A DNA stretch of 35,665 bases, from NCBI GenBank assembly GCA_009691245.1, contig SHUM01000037.1:1-35665 (forward strand), read 5' to 3'. A program made the position numbers and the translations under genes. This DNA comes from Acidobacteriota bacterium (GTDB lineage Bacteria > Acidobacteriota > Terriglobia > 2-12-FULL-54-10). Below, one piece after another: positions 8,347 through 18,679 of the stretch (position 1 is the stretch's first letter; each line of letters opens with the position of its first letter). The notes beneath the pieces were generated by a model. That model saw nothing but the letters and a program-made list of their open reading frames with translations, did no database searches and was not told the DNA's origin.

Positions 8347-8877
8347 ATGACCGCGCGCGGAGAGACCATCGCCAAACTCGTGCTGGTGGGTTTTGTCACC
8401 TTCTTCGTCCTGTTCTTTTCCACGCCGCGCGGCCAGTTCAAGATGCTGGCGCTGGGCGATATCGCGCCCAACTTCACACTGCGCAATGAAGAAGGCAAGG
8501 TGGTTGCGCTGGCGGATTTTCGCGGCAAGATCGTCGTGCTCAATTACTGGGCTACCTGGTGCCCGCCCTGCATCGAGGAGATGCCCTCGCTGAACCGGCT
8601 CGCTGACCGCTATCGCGACAAGGATCTGGTGGTGCTCGGCGTGAGTCTTGACGAGGACGCGGACGCCTACAAGGACTTCCTCGCCAAGAATCAAATTTCT
8701 TTCCTCACCCTGCGCAATCCCGCGCGCGCCGTCAGCGAGCAGTACGGAACGTATAAACTTCCCGAGACCTACGTCATCAGCCGACAGGGCCGCTTGCTAA
8801 AAAAATACATCGGTCCGAAGGAATGGGACGGCGCGGAAATCGCCGCGGAGTTCAACGCCTTCCTGGCCGCGCCGTAA
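8347..8877 (+). CDS. TlpA/ResA-type membrane-anchored thioredoxin-like protein
   Basis: This is a periplasmic disulfide oxidoreductase of the TlpA/ResA/AhpC-TSA group. The 176-residue protein has one N-terminal anchor helix (about 8-26) and a thioredoxin domain with the redox motif W-C72-P-P-C75. The KLPETYVI segment contains the expected cis-proline. Such proteins keep cytochrome c or oxidase cysteines reduced, or act in general thiol repair; no partner gene is adjacent. It diverges from the glycosyltransferase over a 94-bp gap. It converges on the copper ATPase across a 31/33-matched palindrome. Confidence 0.92.
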   Translation: MTARGETIAKLVLVGFVTFFVLFFSTPRGQFKMLALGDIAPNFTLRNEEGKVVALADFRGKIVVLNYWATWCPPCIEEMPSLNRLADRYRDKDLVVLGVSLDEDADAYKDFLAKNQISFLTLRNPARAVSEQYGTYKLPETYVISRQGRLLKKYIGPKEWDGAEIAAEFNAFLAAP

Positions 8878-8886
8878 TCGTGCCCC

Positions 8887-9046
8887 GCGCGTCACAGAGC
8901 CGCGCGCGCCAGCAAGCGGACCCGACGAAAGTCACGCCACGGCTCGTGTAATTTCCAACACCCAACCTCCCGCGTCCGTCCGAGCAGTAAAATTGTTCCT
9001 CCGGCAAAGGTGTCCGCTCGCTTGCGCGCGCGGCTCTGTGACGCGC
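8887..9046. repeat. Long inverted repeat between convergent genes
   Basis: Arms 8887-8919 and 9014-9046 are inverted copies matching at 31 of 33 positions, separated by 94 nt. The arms contain GTCACAGAGCCGCGCGCG. The right arm stops one base before the ATPase stop codon, and the left arm begins 9 nt after the thioredoxin stop. There is no T-tract, so it is not a classic terminator. It could act as a bidirectional one or be a small non-autonomous palindromic element. It is unrelated in sequence to the AGCG-N-AGCGA family. Confidence 0.85.
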
Positions 9047-9047
9047 T

Positions 9048-11396
<2,349 letters not shown>

Positions 11397-11541
11397 GCGG
11401 CTCCAAGCGTGGTGATTCCTTCGTCGAGATGCTTGCCCTGCAATTATAATAGACGCGGAGACACATTCCGAGGATTCAAGAATCAGTTGAGATACAATCT
11501 GCCGGAAGAATCGGTTCGGAAAACGAGGGGAACAGACAATC
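11397..11541. promoter_or_regulatory. Divergent promoter region, copA / DUF6176 gene
   Basis: This 145-bp gap separates two divergent start codons. It holds an ATTATAAT block (11443-11450) that reads as TATAAT on both strands, and a TACAAT (11493-11498) nearer the plus-strand gene. Neither has a convincing -35 box at normal spacing. No clear CueR/CsoR-type dyad was recognised. Confidence 0.3.
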
Positions 11542-11982
11542 ATGCGCGTCGAGCTTTCACGGTTCCGAATCCGGCCTGACAAATCCGCTCGCGTCGACGA
11601 ATGGCTTAAAATGCTCAATGACAGAATGGAAGAGGTCGTGCCCATGCTCGACCGCGAAGAGATGAAGCTCGAAGTGATCTTTCGAGAATTGATTGACGGA
11701 CAAGAGTACCTCTCCTGGTTTTCCGTGCAAGGGGACGAGGGAAAGTCCGCGAACGCGGATGAGGATTATGAAGTGGGTCACTTACACACCCAGTTTGGCG
11801 AAGAATGCATGGACCACCAATACGCCAGGCGCGACGGCCAGCCGCAGGTGATTATGGTGCCTCGTGGAGTTGCGGAATCCATGCAGTGGGAGAACCCGCC
11901 GGCGTCGGCGGTGGAATTCCAGCGGCGCGAAATCATCATACGAAGAAATGCCCCGAGCCGTTCCGAGAAGAAGGCCTTATGA
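11542..11982 (+). CDS. DUF6176-like hypothetical protein
   Basis: The protein has 146 residues. Its N-terminal section ([29 protein letters not shown], described in part: an RFRI strand followed by a long amphipathic helix) and the later [18 protein letters not shown] match what I recall of the DUF6176 family, whose members look like small alpha/beta barrel (dimeric ferredoxin-like) proteins. No catalytic residue can be assigned. The tail (about 120-146) is basic. The gene starts opposite copA, and its stop overlaps the next ATG (ATGA), which indicates translational coupling to the small HMA-like gene. Confidence 0.8.
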   Translation: MRVELSRFRIRPDKSARVDEWLKMLNDRMEEVVPMLDREEMKLEVIFRELIDGQEYLSWFSVQGDEGKSANADEDYEVGHLHTQFGEECMDHQYARRDGQPQVIMVPRGVAESMQWENPPASAVEFQRREIIIRRNAPSRSEKKAL

Positions 11983-12203
11983 CTTCTGTCGTAGCCGCTT
12001 TCAACTACCAGGGAACGCTGGGTATCACGCAGACGCAGAACCTCGGCGAGTCCTACACGCAGTTGGGCGTGCGCCGCATCAGTGTGGACGAGGCTGCGCG
12101 CACCGTGTCCGTCGAATACGATGCCACGCGCATGGACCAGCGCGGCGTAGCCGCGTTGCTACGCCGGCTCGGCGTGCCCATTGACGGTTCCCTAATTACC
12201 TAG
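11979..12203 (+). CDS. Small HMA-like (ferredoxin-fold) protein lacking the CxxC motif
   Basis: The protein has 74 residues. The ATG overlaps the stop of the preceding gene in an ATGA arrangement, which fixes the start. The latter half (VRRISVDEAARTVSVEYDAT, then a GVAALLRRLGVPID helix) follows the beta-alpha-beta layout of heavy-metal-associated domains: a strand, an acidic turn, a strand ending in EYD, and a closing helix. The usual metal-binding GMxCxxC is absent, and the first part reads TQTQNLGESYTQLG. With copA divergent next door, a metal-related or regulatory role is conceivable but is only inference from context. A neutral hypothetical label is safer. Confidence 0.7.
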   Translation: MTSVVAAFNYQGTLGITQTQNLGESYTQLGVRRISVDEAARTVSVEYDATRMDQRGVAALLRRLGVPIDGSLIT

Positions 12204-12231
12204 CCGACATGGATTCACAACGTTTAGCATT

Positions 12232-12582
12232 GTGATGCAGCGTCCAACTCAGCCTCGCGCCGATGATCAGCTCAAGATGAATGCGGAGAAGCGTGTGCTG
12301 CGATTTTTGTGTCAGGCCGCGGCGGACGCGGTGGCGCGCGCCGAGGTGATGGAGCGGCTGCGCCAATACCGTTTCGCGTCGGTGCCGCATCAGGTGCTGT
12401 TTGATTGTTTGAAGGCGCTGCCGGCGGCGCGGCCCGAGCTAGTGGAGGCATTGCTTCCGGCGCGGCTGGTGCGGGCCGGGTTTCCTGATTTTGATCTGGA
12501 GCCGTTCCTGCGGCCTAGTGGGATGAGCGCCGCGCAGGCCCGCGTGCTGTGCCAGCGCATGGCGGGCGGGGCGGGCGAGTAA
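12232..12582 (+). CDS. Hypothetical protein
   Basis: The protein is 115-116 residues, starting at GTG 12232 or, more likely, ATG 12235. I do not recognise the family. It is predicted to be mostly helical: a KRVLRFLCQAAADAVARAEVMERL helix pair, a VPHQVLFDCLKAL segment, and a PFLRPSGMSAAQARVLCQRM end. The third-position G+C bias supports coding. It follows the HMA-like gene by 28 bp and precedes a solo palindrome arm and a possible terminator, so it may end that small-gene unit. No ribosome site is obvious. Confidence 0.65.
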   Translation: MMQRPTQPRADDQLKMNAEKRVLRFLCQAAADAVARAEVMERLRQYRFASVPHQVLFDCLKALPAARPELVEALLPARLVRAGFPDFDLEPFLRPSGMSAAQARVLCQRMAGGAGE

Positions 12583-12587
12583 AGCAA

Positions 12588-12620
12588 CGGCAGGTCCCTC
12601 GCTCCGCTCGGGATGACAGC
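12588..12620. repeat. Solo arm of the AGCG-N-AGCGA palindrome family (copy B)
   Basis: This single arm reads GGCAGGTCCCTCGCTCCGCT and then CGGGATGACAGC. It matches the right arms of the copies at 34898 and 28770. The expected partner arm is missing: the preceding hypothetical gene ends five bases upstream. It is likely a decayed or half element. Confidence 0.6.
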
Positions 12621-12635
12621 TTCTTGAAAATGTAG

Positions 12636-12665
12636 CCACGGCACGATTTTGGTGCCGTGGGATTT
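12636..12665 (+). terminator. Possible intrinsic terminator hairpin
   Basis: A perfect 9-bp stem, CCACGGCAC (12636-12644) and GTGCCGTGG (12652-12660), with a 7-nt loop is followed by GATTTTCG. The T-tract is short, so termination strength is doubtful. It lies between the hypothetical gene and the TerB-like gene. Confidence 0.5.
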
Positions 12666-12691
12666 TCGATTGCACGAGAGGAACAACCGTA

Positions 12692-13222
12692 ATGTCCATT
12701 TGGAGTTTTCTGGGATTAGACCCGAAGAAGGTGGGCGGCGCGAACTCCGCGGCAAAGGCCGAGACGGAGACGGTGCGCAAGATCGTCGCGGAGATGGATG
12801 GCATGGAGCCAGAGCAGGCGCGTTTCCTCGCCGCTTTCGCCTATCTGCTGACGCGCGTGGCGCATGCCGACCATCAGATCAGCGCGGAAGAGGCGGCGAT
12901 GATCGAGCGCATTGTGAGAGAGCGCGGCAACTTCAGCGAGGCGCAGGCCGTGCTGGTGGCGCAGATCGCCAAGTCGCAGAATCTGCTCTTCAGCGGGACG
13001 GAAAACTTTCTGGTCGCCCGCGAGTTCACGCGCATGGCCACTCTCGATCAGAAGCTGCATCTCATCGACTGCCTCTACGCGGTATGCGGCGTGGACCGCA
13101 GCATCTCCGTGGTGGAGGACAACGAGATCAATAAAATCGCCAACGAGCTGAAACTGGATCACGCCGACTTCATCAGTGTGCGCCTGCGCCACCGCGAGCA
13201 CCTGGCGGTCCTGAAGAAGTAG
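12692..13222 (+). CDS. TerB-like (tellurite resistance B / DjlA N-terminal-like) protein
   Basis: The 176-residue protein has a TerB-type all-helical domain from about residue 42 to 165. Two acidic, calcium-type turns are visible in internal repeat positions: ADHQISAEEAAMIERI (about 59-74) and VDRSISVVEDNEINKIA (about 131-147). This duplication is typical of TerB/TerB-like domains, which bind metal and often sit at the membrane or in stress systems. No TerC/TerD genes are near, so a tellurite role should not be assumed. The ATG follows an AGAGGAAC ribosome site. It is the last protein gene before tRNA-Asp. Confidence 0.85.
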   Translation: MSIWSFLGLDPKKVGGANSAAKAETETVRKIVAEMDGMEPEQARFLAAFAYLLTRVAHADHQISAEEAAMIERIVRERGNFSEAQAVLVAQIAKSQNLLFSGTENFLVAREFTRMATLDQKLHLIDCLYAVCGVDRSISVVEDNEINKIANELKLDHADFISVRLRHREHLAVLKK

Positions 13223-13447
13223 CGTTGGTAGCAGGCAGCGGATCAGTTTGACGTTAGGGCGCTACTCTCGTCGTGCCGTTGCAGGCTGCATCATAAGGCG
13301 GTATTAGCCCCTGAGGTGCGTCCCGCAGTGATTAAGACCGCTTTCGACATCCGGTGTTATGGCACGGTTGAAACCGGACCCTGACGATTTGCAATTCAGA
13401 AATCAACCCACCACTCCCACTCAGATGCGCGAGTGGATCGCTGCCAA

Positions 13448-13476
13448 TTGGAGCGTCAAAAGCAGTGTGCTATACT
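13448..13476 (+). promoter_or_regulatory. Sigma-70-type promoter for tRNA-Asp
   Basis: A -35 box TTGGAG (13448-13453) and a -10 box TATACT (13471-13476) are separated by exactly 17 bp. The tRNA-Asp gene starts about 55 bp downstream. The remainder of the 309-bp stretch 13223-13531 shows no gene that I can support. Confidence 0.65.
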
Positions 13477-13531
13477 GAAAGTTCGCGCGCCGAAGCAGTG
13501 ACAACGCAATCAGCGGCGCGGCGATTAAGCT

Positions 13532-13608
13532 GGGGCCGTAGTTCAGTTGGTTAGAACGCCTGCCTGTCACGCAGGAGGTCGCGAGTTCGAGTCTCGTCGG
13601 CCCCGCCA
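13532..13608 (+). tRNA. tRNA-Asp (GTC)
   Basis: A full cloverleaf is visible. The acceptor arm GGGGCCG pairs with CGGCCCC. The D-arm has GTTCAGTTGGTTAGAAC. The anticodon stem CCTGC/GCAGG encloses the loop CTGTCAC with anticodon GTC. The T-arm GCGAG-TTCGAGT-CTCGT follows. The discriminator is G and the 3' CCA is encoded in the DNA. The gene is 77 nt including CCA. Confidence 0.98.
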
Positions 13609-13748
13609 TTCTTCTCCTCGACACTTGTTTTTTTCAAACGCGATTTAACAATTATTAACACGTTCGAGATCGTTCCGTTGGATTGACGCCACTCGTGTCA
13701 TAATCAAGCATCCCCGGAAAATCAAGTTTCCTGACTAGGCATCCTTTG

Positions 13749-13904
13749 ATGAAGCTTCGTGTGTGGTTTTGCAACCGGTATCATAAAAAAACGGCACCGC
13801 GTAGAGACGAACTCGGACTCTATGTTCGGTGTCTCGATTGCGGACGCCGCATCCCATGGGAAGACCCTTCATTGGCTGACCGCTCCAATGCCCAACAGAA
13901 TTAG
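13749..13904 (+). CDS. 51-residue CHCC zinc-ribbon-like mini-protein
   Basis: A short open frame ATG(13749)...TAG(13902-13904) encodes 51 residues. Cys8 and His12 (WFCNRYHKK) and Cys28 and Cys31 (YVRCLDCGRRIPW) form a plausible zinc knuckle pair separated by a basic stretch (APRRDE). The rest is short and polar. The LYVRCLDCGRRIPW block is strongly protein-like and would not arise by chance in a random frame. The frame overlaps a different open frame on the same strand (from 13759), which has no recognisable motif. A weak AGG lies nine bases upstream. The role is unknown; single zinc ribbons of this size often bind nucleic acid or other proteins. No 140-bp gap on either side holds another gene. 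Confidence 0.65.
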   Translation: MKLRVWFCNRYHKKTAPRRDELGLYVRCLDCGRRIPWEDPSLADRSNAQQN

Positions 13905-13989
13905 AGAACACTCCGACGGTGCACATCCTCTTCTTTGGTCATTTCACATGTGGCCTATAGTGGGCCCTTGGTAGCCAGGGCAAAAGCGC

Positions 13990-14031
13990 AAAAAAAACGG
14001 GGAGGGTCTGCCCTTGGGCATTCCCTCCCCG
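13990..14031 (-). terminator. Intrinsic terminator of the TonB-dependent receptor gene
   Basis: Read on the minus strand, the stem CGGGGAGGG/CCCTCCCCG (9 bp, arms at 14023-14031 and 13998-14006) has a 16-nt loop and is followed by eight T residues (13997-13990). It starts 25 nt past the receptor stop codon. Confidence 0.9.
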
Positions 14032-14055
14032 CATGAAATAGCTGGTGGTTAAAGT

Positions 14056-17000
14056 TTAGAAGATCACCTTCACGCCGAATTGCAACTGACGTGAGTTGGT
14101 GCGCGTGGTGTCGATGCGGGCAGCGCCGGGCTGCAGCCTGCGAGTATAGGGATCCGCCAGATCGGCTGCCAGACTGGCACTCCGCGGCCGAGCGAAGATC
14201 GAGGTGACGGGGTCATCAAAGTTCGGACGGTTGAGGATGTTGTAGAGCTCCGTCCGGAGCTGTAGGTTCCCCGCCTCACCGAGGAACGCCAGCTTGGTGT
14301 TCTTCGTAAAGGTAACGTCCAGATTGATAACGCCGGGGGAGATCAGCGTATTGCTCCCCAGATTGCCCTGGAAGAATCCGTGCTGCGGTCCATCGATTTG
14401 AAGTGGAACGGAGAACTGCCGGATGTCAAAGTACGCTTCCGGGTCTCTGCCATTCTTCAATACAGGATTATTGTTCCCGCCGGGAATCAAATTCAGCGTG
14501 GGGCCGTCGACATTGACGGGCGGGACGCCGGTAGCAGCGGCGCCGCCGATGATTGGGTTCGGGCTCGGCAACTGCGAGGTGACCACCAATGGAGAGCCGG
14601 TATTCATTCGCATAAGTCCGCCAAGAGTCCAGCCCCCCAGCAGAGCCCCTGCCGGTCCGGTAAGGTTCTTTCCCGGCAGATCATAGACGAGGTTGGTGGA
14701 GAAATTGTGGCGGAAATCAAAGGCGGCCAAAGCATTGAGTTTGGTGTCGCGGTAACCGCGAATCGCACCCTGGAAGTCATTGCTGCCGGTCCAGTTGCTT
14801 CCTGTGTCAGTGGTCCTCGAGAAGGTGTAGGCGGTATTAAGCTGCAGCCCGCCGCTAAATCGCTTGGTGATGTTCATCCGAACGGCGTGGTAATCGGAGG
14901 TTCCGTCGGTATAGGCCCAGCGGAAGAAACTCCACGACTTGCTCGGGTACGGCAGGTAAGTCGCGATAAACCGACGGTCGCTCCCGTTATATTGCCGGTT
15001 TTCGGCGAGGGTGGCGATGATCTGCAACGGCCCGCGCTGCAGATGGACGCCGCGCGTGCCGGTGTATCCCACTTGCACCGAGAGATCCTTTATGACTTCA
15101 TGCTCAATATCGGTGCTCCACTTGTAGACGGTGGGTTGTTCGGGATTCCACTGGAACCCATCCGCGCGCGCGAGGCCTCCGCCCTGTTGAACATAGGGCT
15201 GCGTGAAAAATGTGTTGGGAAAGTCGATGGGTACAGTTAGCCCCGTCGTCTGCTGCAAGGGAGCTTTATCGAGAAATACGTTGGTGAAGAACGGAGGAAC
15301 ACGGACGCCCCAGGTAAGCAGGTTGGAGGGCAGAATCATGCTATGAAATACGCCGACTCCCGCGCGGAGCGAAGTCTTCCCGGTGCCAAATACGTCATAG
15401 GCGAACCCGACTCTGGGCGCGAAGTTCTTTAGCGAAGGATTCAAATACCAAGGGCCGCCAACGCTGACATCCTTCTCAGTGAAGGAGTACAGGAAATGTT
15501 CACGCAGGTCGCGGATGTTGGCGATCTTCCCGTTTACCTCGGTGGGTGTGGTGGTGAACTCATAGCGGATGCCGAGATTCACGGTCAGCCGGTTGCTCAC
15601 ATGGATATCATCCTGGAAGTACAGGCCGTTCAGGTTCTGGCGATACCCGCGAATAGTGTCCGATCCGGGCCTCAGGAACGTGGCCTGATCCGCATTGCCG
15701 GCGAAGAAGGCCGCAATGCTGGGGAAGCTCCACGTGCCGAAACCACGGGCTTCCGAGCGCTGGTTCACCTGGAAGCGATCGAAGTGGAAGCCAAACTTGA
15801 TGGCGTGCGCGCCATTGGAGAGAGTGAAGTCCTGCTTGATCTGATAGTCGTTCTGCACGTTGCGCTTCGGGTTGGTGGACCCGCCGCCCCAGGACGTGAG
15901 CCCGGTAACGCTGATGCTGCCAAAACCGTCGGTGAGATCCGAGAAGGTCGTCCGGGGGAAAACTGCGCCCTCAATCGCGAAATCTTTTATGGCGATATCG
16001 GTGCGGTTGAACGCCGCCATGGTCTTGCTGATGAAGGTGGGGGAAAAAATATGCACATGCTCGACGTTGGCAAAGCGCGACCGGGTGCTCCACAACTCGC
16101 CCGTCACCAAACTATTCGGGTTGATCTGGTCGGTATTGTCGTAGGAATATCTTCCGGCAATGGAATCCGTGTCGGAGAAGCGATGATCGACTTTGCCCGT
16201 CAAATATTTGTGGTCCGTATCCCGATCCCGGCCATCGGCATAGTTTCCCACATCGCCAGTTATCGCGCCGTTGGGGAGCGGGTACGCATCCAGGAATGGT
16301 CTTACTGCAGGGATGATCGTGGTTGGACCCGCCACCAAGATTCCAGCCCGTGCATTGGGACTCGGAACGTTAAATGACTTGGTCTGGCCGAGGTTTTCCT
16401 TCAGCGCTTCATAATTGCCGAAGAAGAAAGTTCGGTCCTGAACGATCGGCCCGCCCAAAGCGAAGCCGTACTGATTGCGCCGAAACTCAGGCTTCACCCC
16501 GCCGCCGCGGGCGTTATCCTCCCACTTGGAGGCGTCGAGATTGTCATTGCGAAGAAACTCGAACACCGAGCCGTGAAACTGATTGGTGCCGGACTTGGTG
16601 ATGGCGCTGATGACGCCGCCGGTGTGGCGACCGTACTCAGTGTCATAGGCATTGGTGATGACGCGAAATTCACGGACCGCTTCCACGCCGGCGATCGAGC
16701 CATCGGCGCTGCCCGCCGCGCCGGCGGCATCATTGATGTTGGCGCCGTCGAGCATGAAGCTGTTCTCGGTATAGCGCGTGCCGGAGATGGCCAGCTTCTT
16801 GCCGAAGCCCTTGGTGGCGCTGGAGTCGGCGGTCTCGACGAAGATGGCTCCGCCGACCATGGGGACCAGGTCGAGGAAGCTGCGGTTATTGAGCGGAATT
16901 TCGCGCATCAGCGTGGGGTCCACCACGCGGCTGACCACGGCGTTGGTGGTCTCGATCAGCGGCGCATCGGCGGTGATGGTAACCGACTCGGCGACATTGC

Positions 17001-17358
17001 CGACGGCCATGGTGAAAGCCAGGTTGGCTTCCTGGCCTACGCTGAGCGTAACGCCCTTGCGTACTTCAGACTGGAAACCGGTCAACTCCACCTTGATCTC
17101 GTAAGCACCGGGCTGTAACGCAGCCACGCGATACTCGCCGCGCGCGCCGGTTACTGAACTGCGCACGGTTCCTGTCTCTACATTGGTAATGGTAATGTTG
17201 GCGCCCGGCAGCACCGCCGAGCTTTGGTCCTGCACCACACCGAGTATGGTCGCGGAACTGCCTTGGCCGTGCAGCAGAGTGCCGGCGGCGAAAGCGATGA
17301 ACATCATGCAGGCTGCGCCAAGCGCCATCCAGCCGCGCGTTCCTTGATTGTTTTGCAT
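14056..17358 (-). CDS. Oar-like TonB-dependent outer-membrane receptor with carboxypeptidase-regulatory-like domain
   Basis: This is an outer-membrane beta-barrel receptor of the kind common in Acidobacteriota, probably for large or polymeric nutrients. From the ATG at 17358 it has 1,100 residues. That start has a GGAGG ribosome site 7-8 nt upstream; an ATG seven codons earlier does not. Order: signal peptide (about 1-33), an Ig-like carboxypeptidase-regulatory domain (about 36-115, ATILGVVQDQSSAVLPGANI), a TonB plug (about 125-260, with DGANIND and SGTNQFHGSVFEFLRN), and a long barrel ending in LQFGVKVIF with the aromatic C-terminal residue typical of Bam substrates. Transcription ends at the terminator at 13990. 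No partner SusD-like or TonB gene is adjacent; the substrate is unknown. Confidence 0.95.
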   Translation of the reverse strand: MQNNQGTRGWMALGAACMMFIAFAAGTLLHGQGSSATILGVVQDQSSAVLPGANITITNVETGTVRSSVTGARGEYRVAALQPGAYEIKVELTGFQSEVRKGVTLSVGQEANLAFTMAVGNVAESVTITADAPLIETTNAVVSRVVDPTLMREIPLNNRSFLDLVPMVGGAIFVETADSSATKGFGKKLAISGTRYTENSFMLDGANINDAAGAAGSADGSIAGVEAVREFRVITNAYDTEYGRHTGGVISAITKSGTNQFHGSVFEFLRNDNLDASKWEDNARGGGVKPEFRRNQYGFALGGPIVQDRTFFFGNYEALKENLGQTKSFNVPSPNARAGILVAGPTTIIPAVRPFLDAYPLPNGAITGDVGNYADGRDRDTDHKYLTGKVDHRFSDTDSIAGRYSYDNTDQINPNSLVTGELWSTRSRFANVEHVHIFSPTFISKTMAAFNRTDIAIKDFAIEGAVFPRTTFSDLTDGFGSISVTGLTSWGGGSTNPKRNVQNDYQIKQDFTLSNGAHAIKFGFHFDRFQVNQRSEARGFGTWSFPSIAAFFAGNADQATFLRPGSDTIRGYRQNLNGLYFQDDIHVSNRLTVNLGIRYEFTTTPTEVNGKIANIRDLREHFLYSFTEKDVSVGGPWYLNPSLKNFAPRVGFAYDVFGTGKTSLRAGVGVFHSMILPSNLLTWGVRVPPFFTNVFLDKAPLQQTTGLTVPIDFPNTFFTQPYVQQGGGLARADGFQWNPEQPTVYKWSTDIEHEVIKDLSVQVGYTGTRGVHLQRGPLQIIATLAENRQYNGSDRRFIATYLPYPSKSWSFFRWAYTDGTSDYHAVRMNITKRFSGGLQLNTAYTFSRTTDTGSNWTGSNDFQGAIRGYRDTKLNALAAFDFRHNFSTNLVYDLPGKNLTGPAGALLGGWTLGGLMRMNTGSPLVVTSQLPSPNPIIGGAAATGVPPVNVDGPTLNLIPGGNNNPVLKNGRDPEAYFDIRQFSVPLQIDGPQHGFFQGNLGSNTLISPGVINLDVTFTKNTKLAFLGEAGNLQLRTELYNILNRPNFDDPVTSIFARPRSASLAADLADPYTRRLQPGAARIDTTRTNSRQLQFGVKVIF

Positions 17359-17716
17359 CCGTTTCCTCCGTTGATTCATTCCGCATCGAAGCTGATGCGG
17401 AACGGTTGAACATTACTAATCTCTTTGAGCAACTGCCACTACAAAATTGAACTTCCTGAGTGCCTTGCGCAATGCGCGCGGCAACTCCATGCTCACAGCC
17501 AATTAGTTCAGGCCGCAGGCAATTAAAATACCGGCATGACTAGCCAGATGAAAAATTGTCTGCTATCACTTGCTTCTTAACCCACGCGTCCGTATATCGT
17601 AACTTGCCCAACTAACTTTAGTTTCACCCATTTAACGCCCACGTCCGGTCGCTTGTCAAGCAGGATTTTGGGTCCTGATTGGCAAGTTTGAGTCAGCCAG
17701 GCCGCGGCTCGGTTGG
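17359..17716 (-). promoter_or_regulatory. Intergenic region with candidate receptor promoter and long leader
   Basis: This 358-bp stretch has no gene I can support. On the minus strand a perfect TTGACA (17659-17654) lies 18 bp from TTAAAT (17635-17630), a candidate promoter for the receptor. It would give a leader of roughly 270 nt. An 8-bp inverted pair, AACTTGCC (about 17601) and GGCAAGTT (about 17681), flanks that promoter. No riboswitch was recognised. The methyltransferase ends at 17717 without a clear terminator. Confidence 0.4.
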
Positions 17717-18679
17717 TTAAACCGCGGGCTTTTGCAAAAGCAGGAAGAGCGTCCCGCCGCGCCCGCGCGAGGCGTTCCACATTGCGCTGCTTAGCGCCGG
17801 CGCCGCCAGCCCCGTGGCCAGCGCCAGCCGCGCCAGCGAGGGGGCCGCCGTCATGGGTTGGGCACCCTTCAGCACTTCGTAGAGGCCGTTGTTATCGCTG
17901 ATGCCGCTGTTGAGCCAGCTTTGCAGCGTGCCGAACCAGTCGTATTCAAAGGAGAGGGTGCTGGTCCCGGTCACGCGGAAACCCTGTTGCTCCACCAAAC
18001 GACTGAGCGTAGCCGGGCGGAAGTGCCAGAAATGGCGCGGCAGGTCCAAGTGAAACCAATGCGCGCCGGAGGCCTCGGCCTGCGCTCCGCCGTAGTTGGG
18101 GACGGCGAGCGAAAACCATCCGCCGGGGGCCAGGATGCGATAGACCTCGGCCAGCGTGCGTGCGGGGTCGGCCAGATGTTCCAGGACGTGCCAGAGGATG
18201 ACGAGTTGGAAATGTCCGTCCGGGAAGCCACAGTCAAACAAGTCTTTGTAATGCATGTGCGGATAAGGTTCGCCATGCGGAAAGTCGCGCTCGACGCCGA
18301 AGGCTTCCAGGCCCTCGGCGCGCGCCAGCCGCACCATGGTGCCGCGCCCGCAGCCGATGTCCAGCATGCGCTGGCTTGCGGTCAGAAGGGGCCGCAGTCG
18401 CCGCCACTTGAACACCGTCAGTTGACGGATGGCCGCTTCCAGCACGGAAGAGAACTTCTTGCGACCTTCGCCGTAGTAGCTCTGGTCGTAATAGGAAGCC
18501 AGCTCCGTATCCGTGGGCAGCGGGTGCAGGAACACCAATCCGCACGCGCCGCAATCATAGAGATGAAAGGGCGGCGGCGCGGGAGGCCGCGTGAACGGGC
18601 CCGGCGCGGAGCACAGCGGACAGCGCGACGGTGTCCTAGAGGAACTGTTTGTAACGATGGATGCCTGTGCGATGGACAA
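17717..18679 (-). CDS. Class I SAM-dependent methyltransferase with N-terminal zinc ribbon
   Basis: The protein is 320 residues. The N-terminus has C-x2-C (CPLC, from Cys20) and C-x2-C (CGAC, from about Cys43), a zinc ribbon common in sugar and cell-surface methyltransferases. The SAM motif MLDIGCGRGTM (about 106-116) and the LWHVLEHLADP post-motif follow, and a hydrophobic C-terminal segment (about 285-305) ends it. The start is read as TTG at 18679, inside the 3' end of the preceding glycosyltransferase (44-bp overlap). The frame contains no ATG or GTG before Cys20 and is blocked by TGA just upstream. It is likely co-transcribed and coupled with the glycosyltransferase, so a glycolipid or polysaccharide modification is probable. 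Confidence 0.85.
   Translation of the reverse strand: MSIAQASIVTNSSSRTPSRCPLCSAPGPFTRPPAPPPFHLYDCGACGLVFLHPLPTDTELASYYDQSYYGEGRKKFSSVLEAAIRQLTVFKWRRLRPLLTASQRMLDIGCGRGTMVRLARAEGLEAFGVERDFPHGEPYPHMHYKDLFDCGFPDGHFQLVILWHVLEHLADPARTLAEVYRILAPGGWFSLAVPNYGGAQAEASGAHWFHLDLPRHFWHFRPATLSRLVEQQGFRVTGTSTLSFEYDWFGTLQSWLNSGISDNNGLYEVLKGAQPMTAAPSLARLALATGLAAPALSSAMWNASRGRGGTLFLLLQKPAV

Noticed and set aside
13421-13624. 67-residue minus-strand frame with GPTRLELATSCVTGRRS
   Set aside because: It is the antisense translation of tRNA-Asp, a well-known source of false proteins.
13759-13974. 71-residue plus-strand frame
   Set aside because: It has no recognisable motif and overlaps the motif-bearing 51-residue frame at 13749..13904 in another phase.
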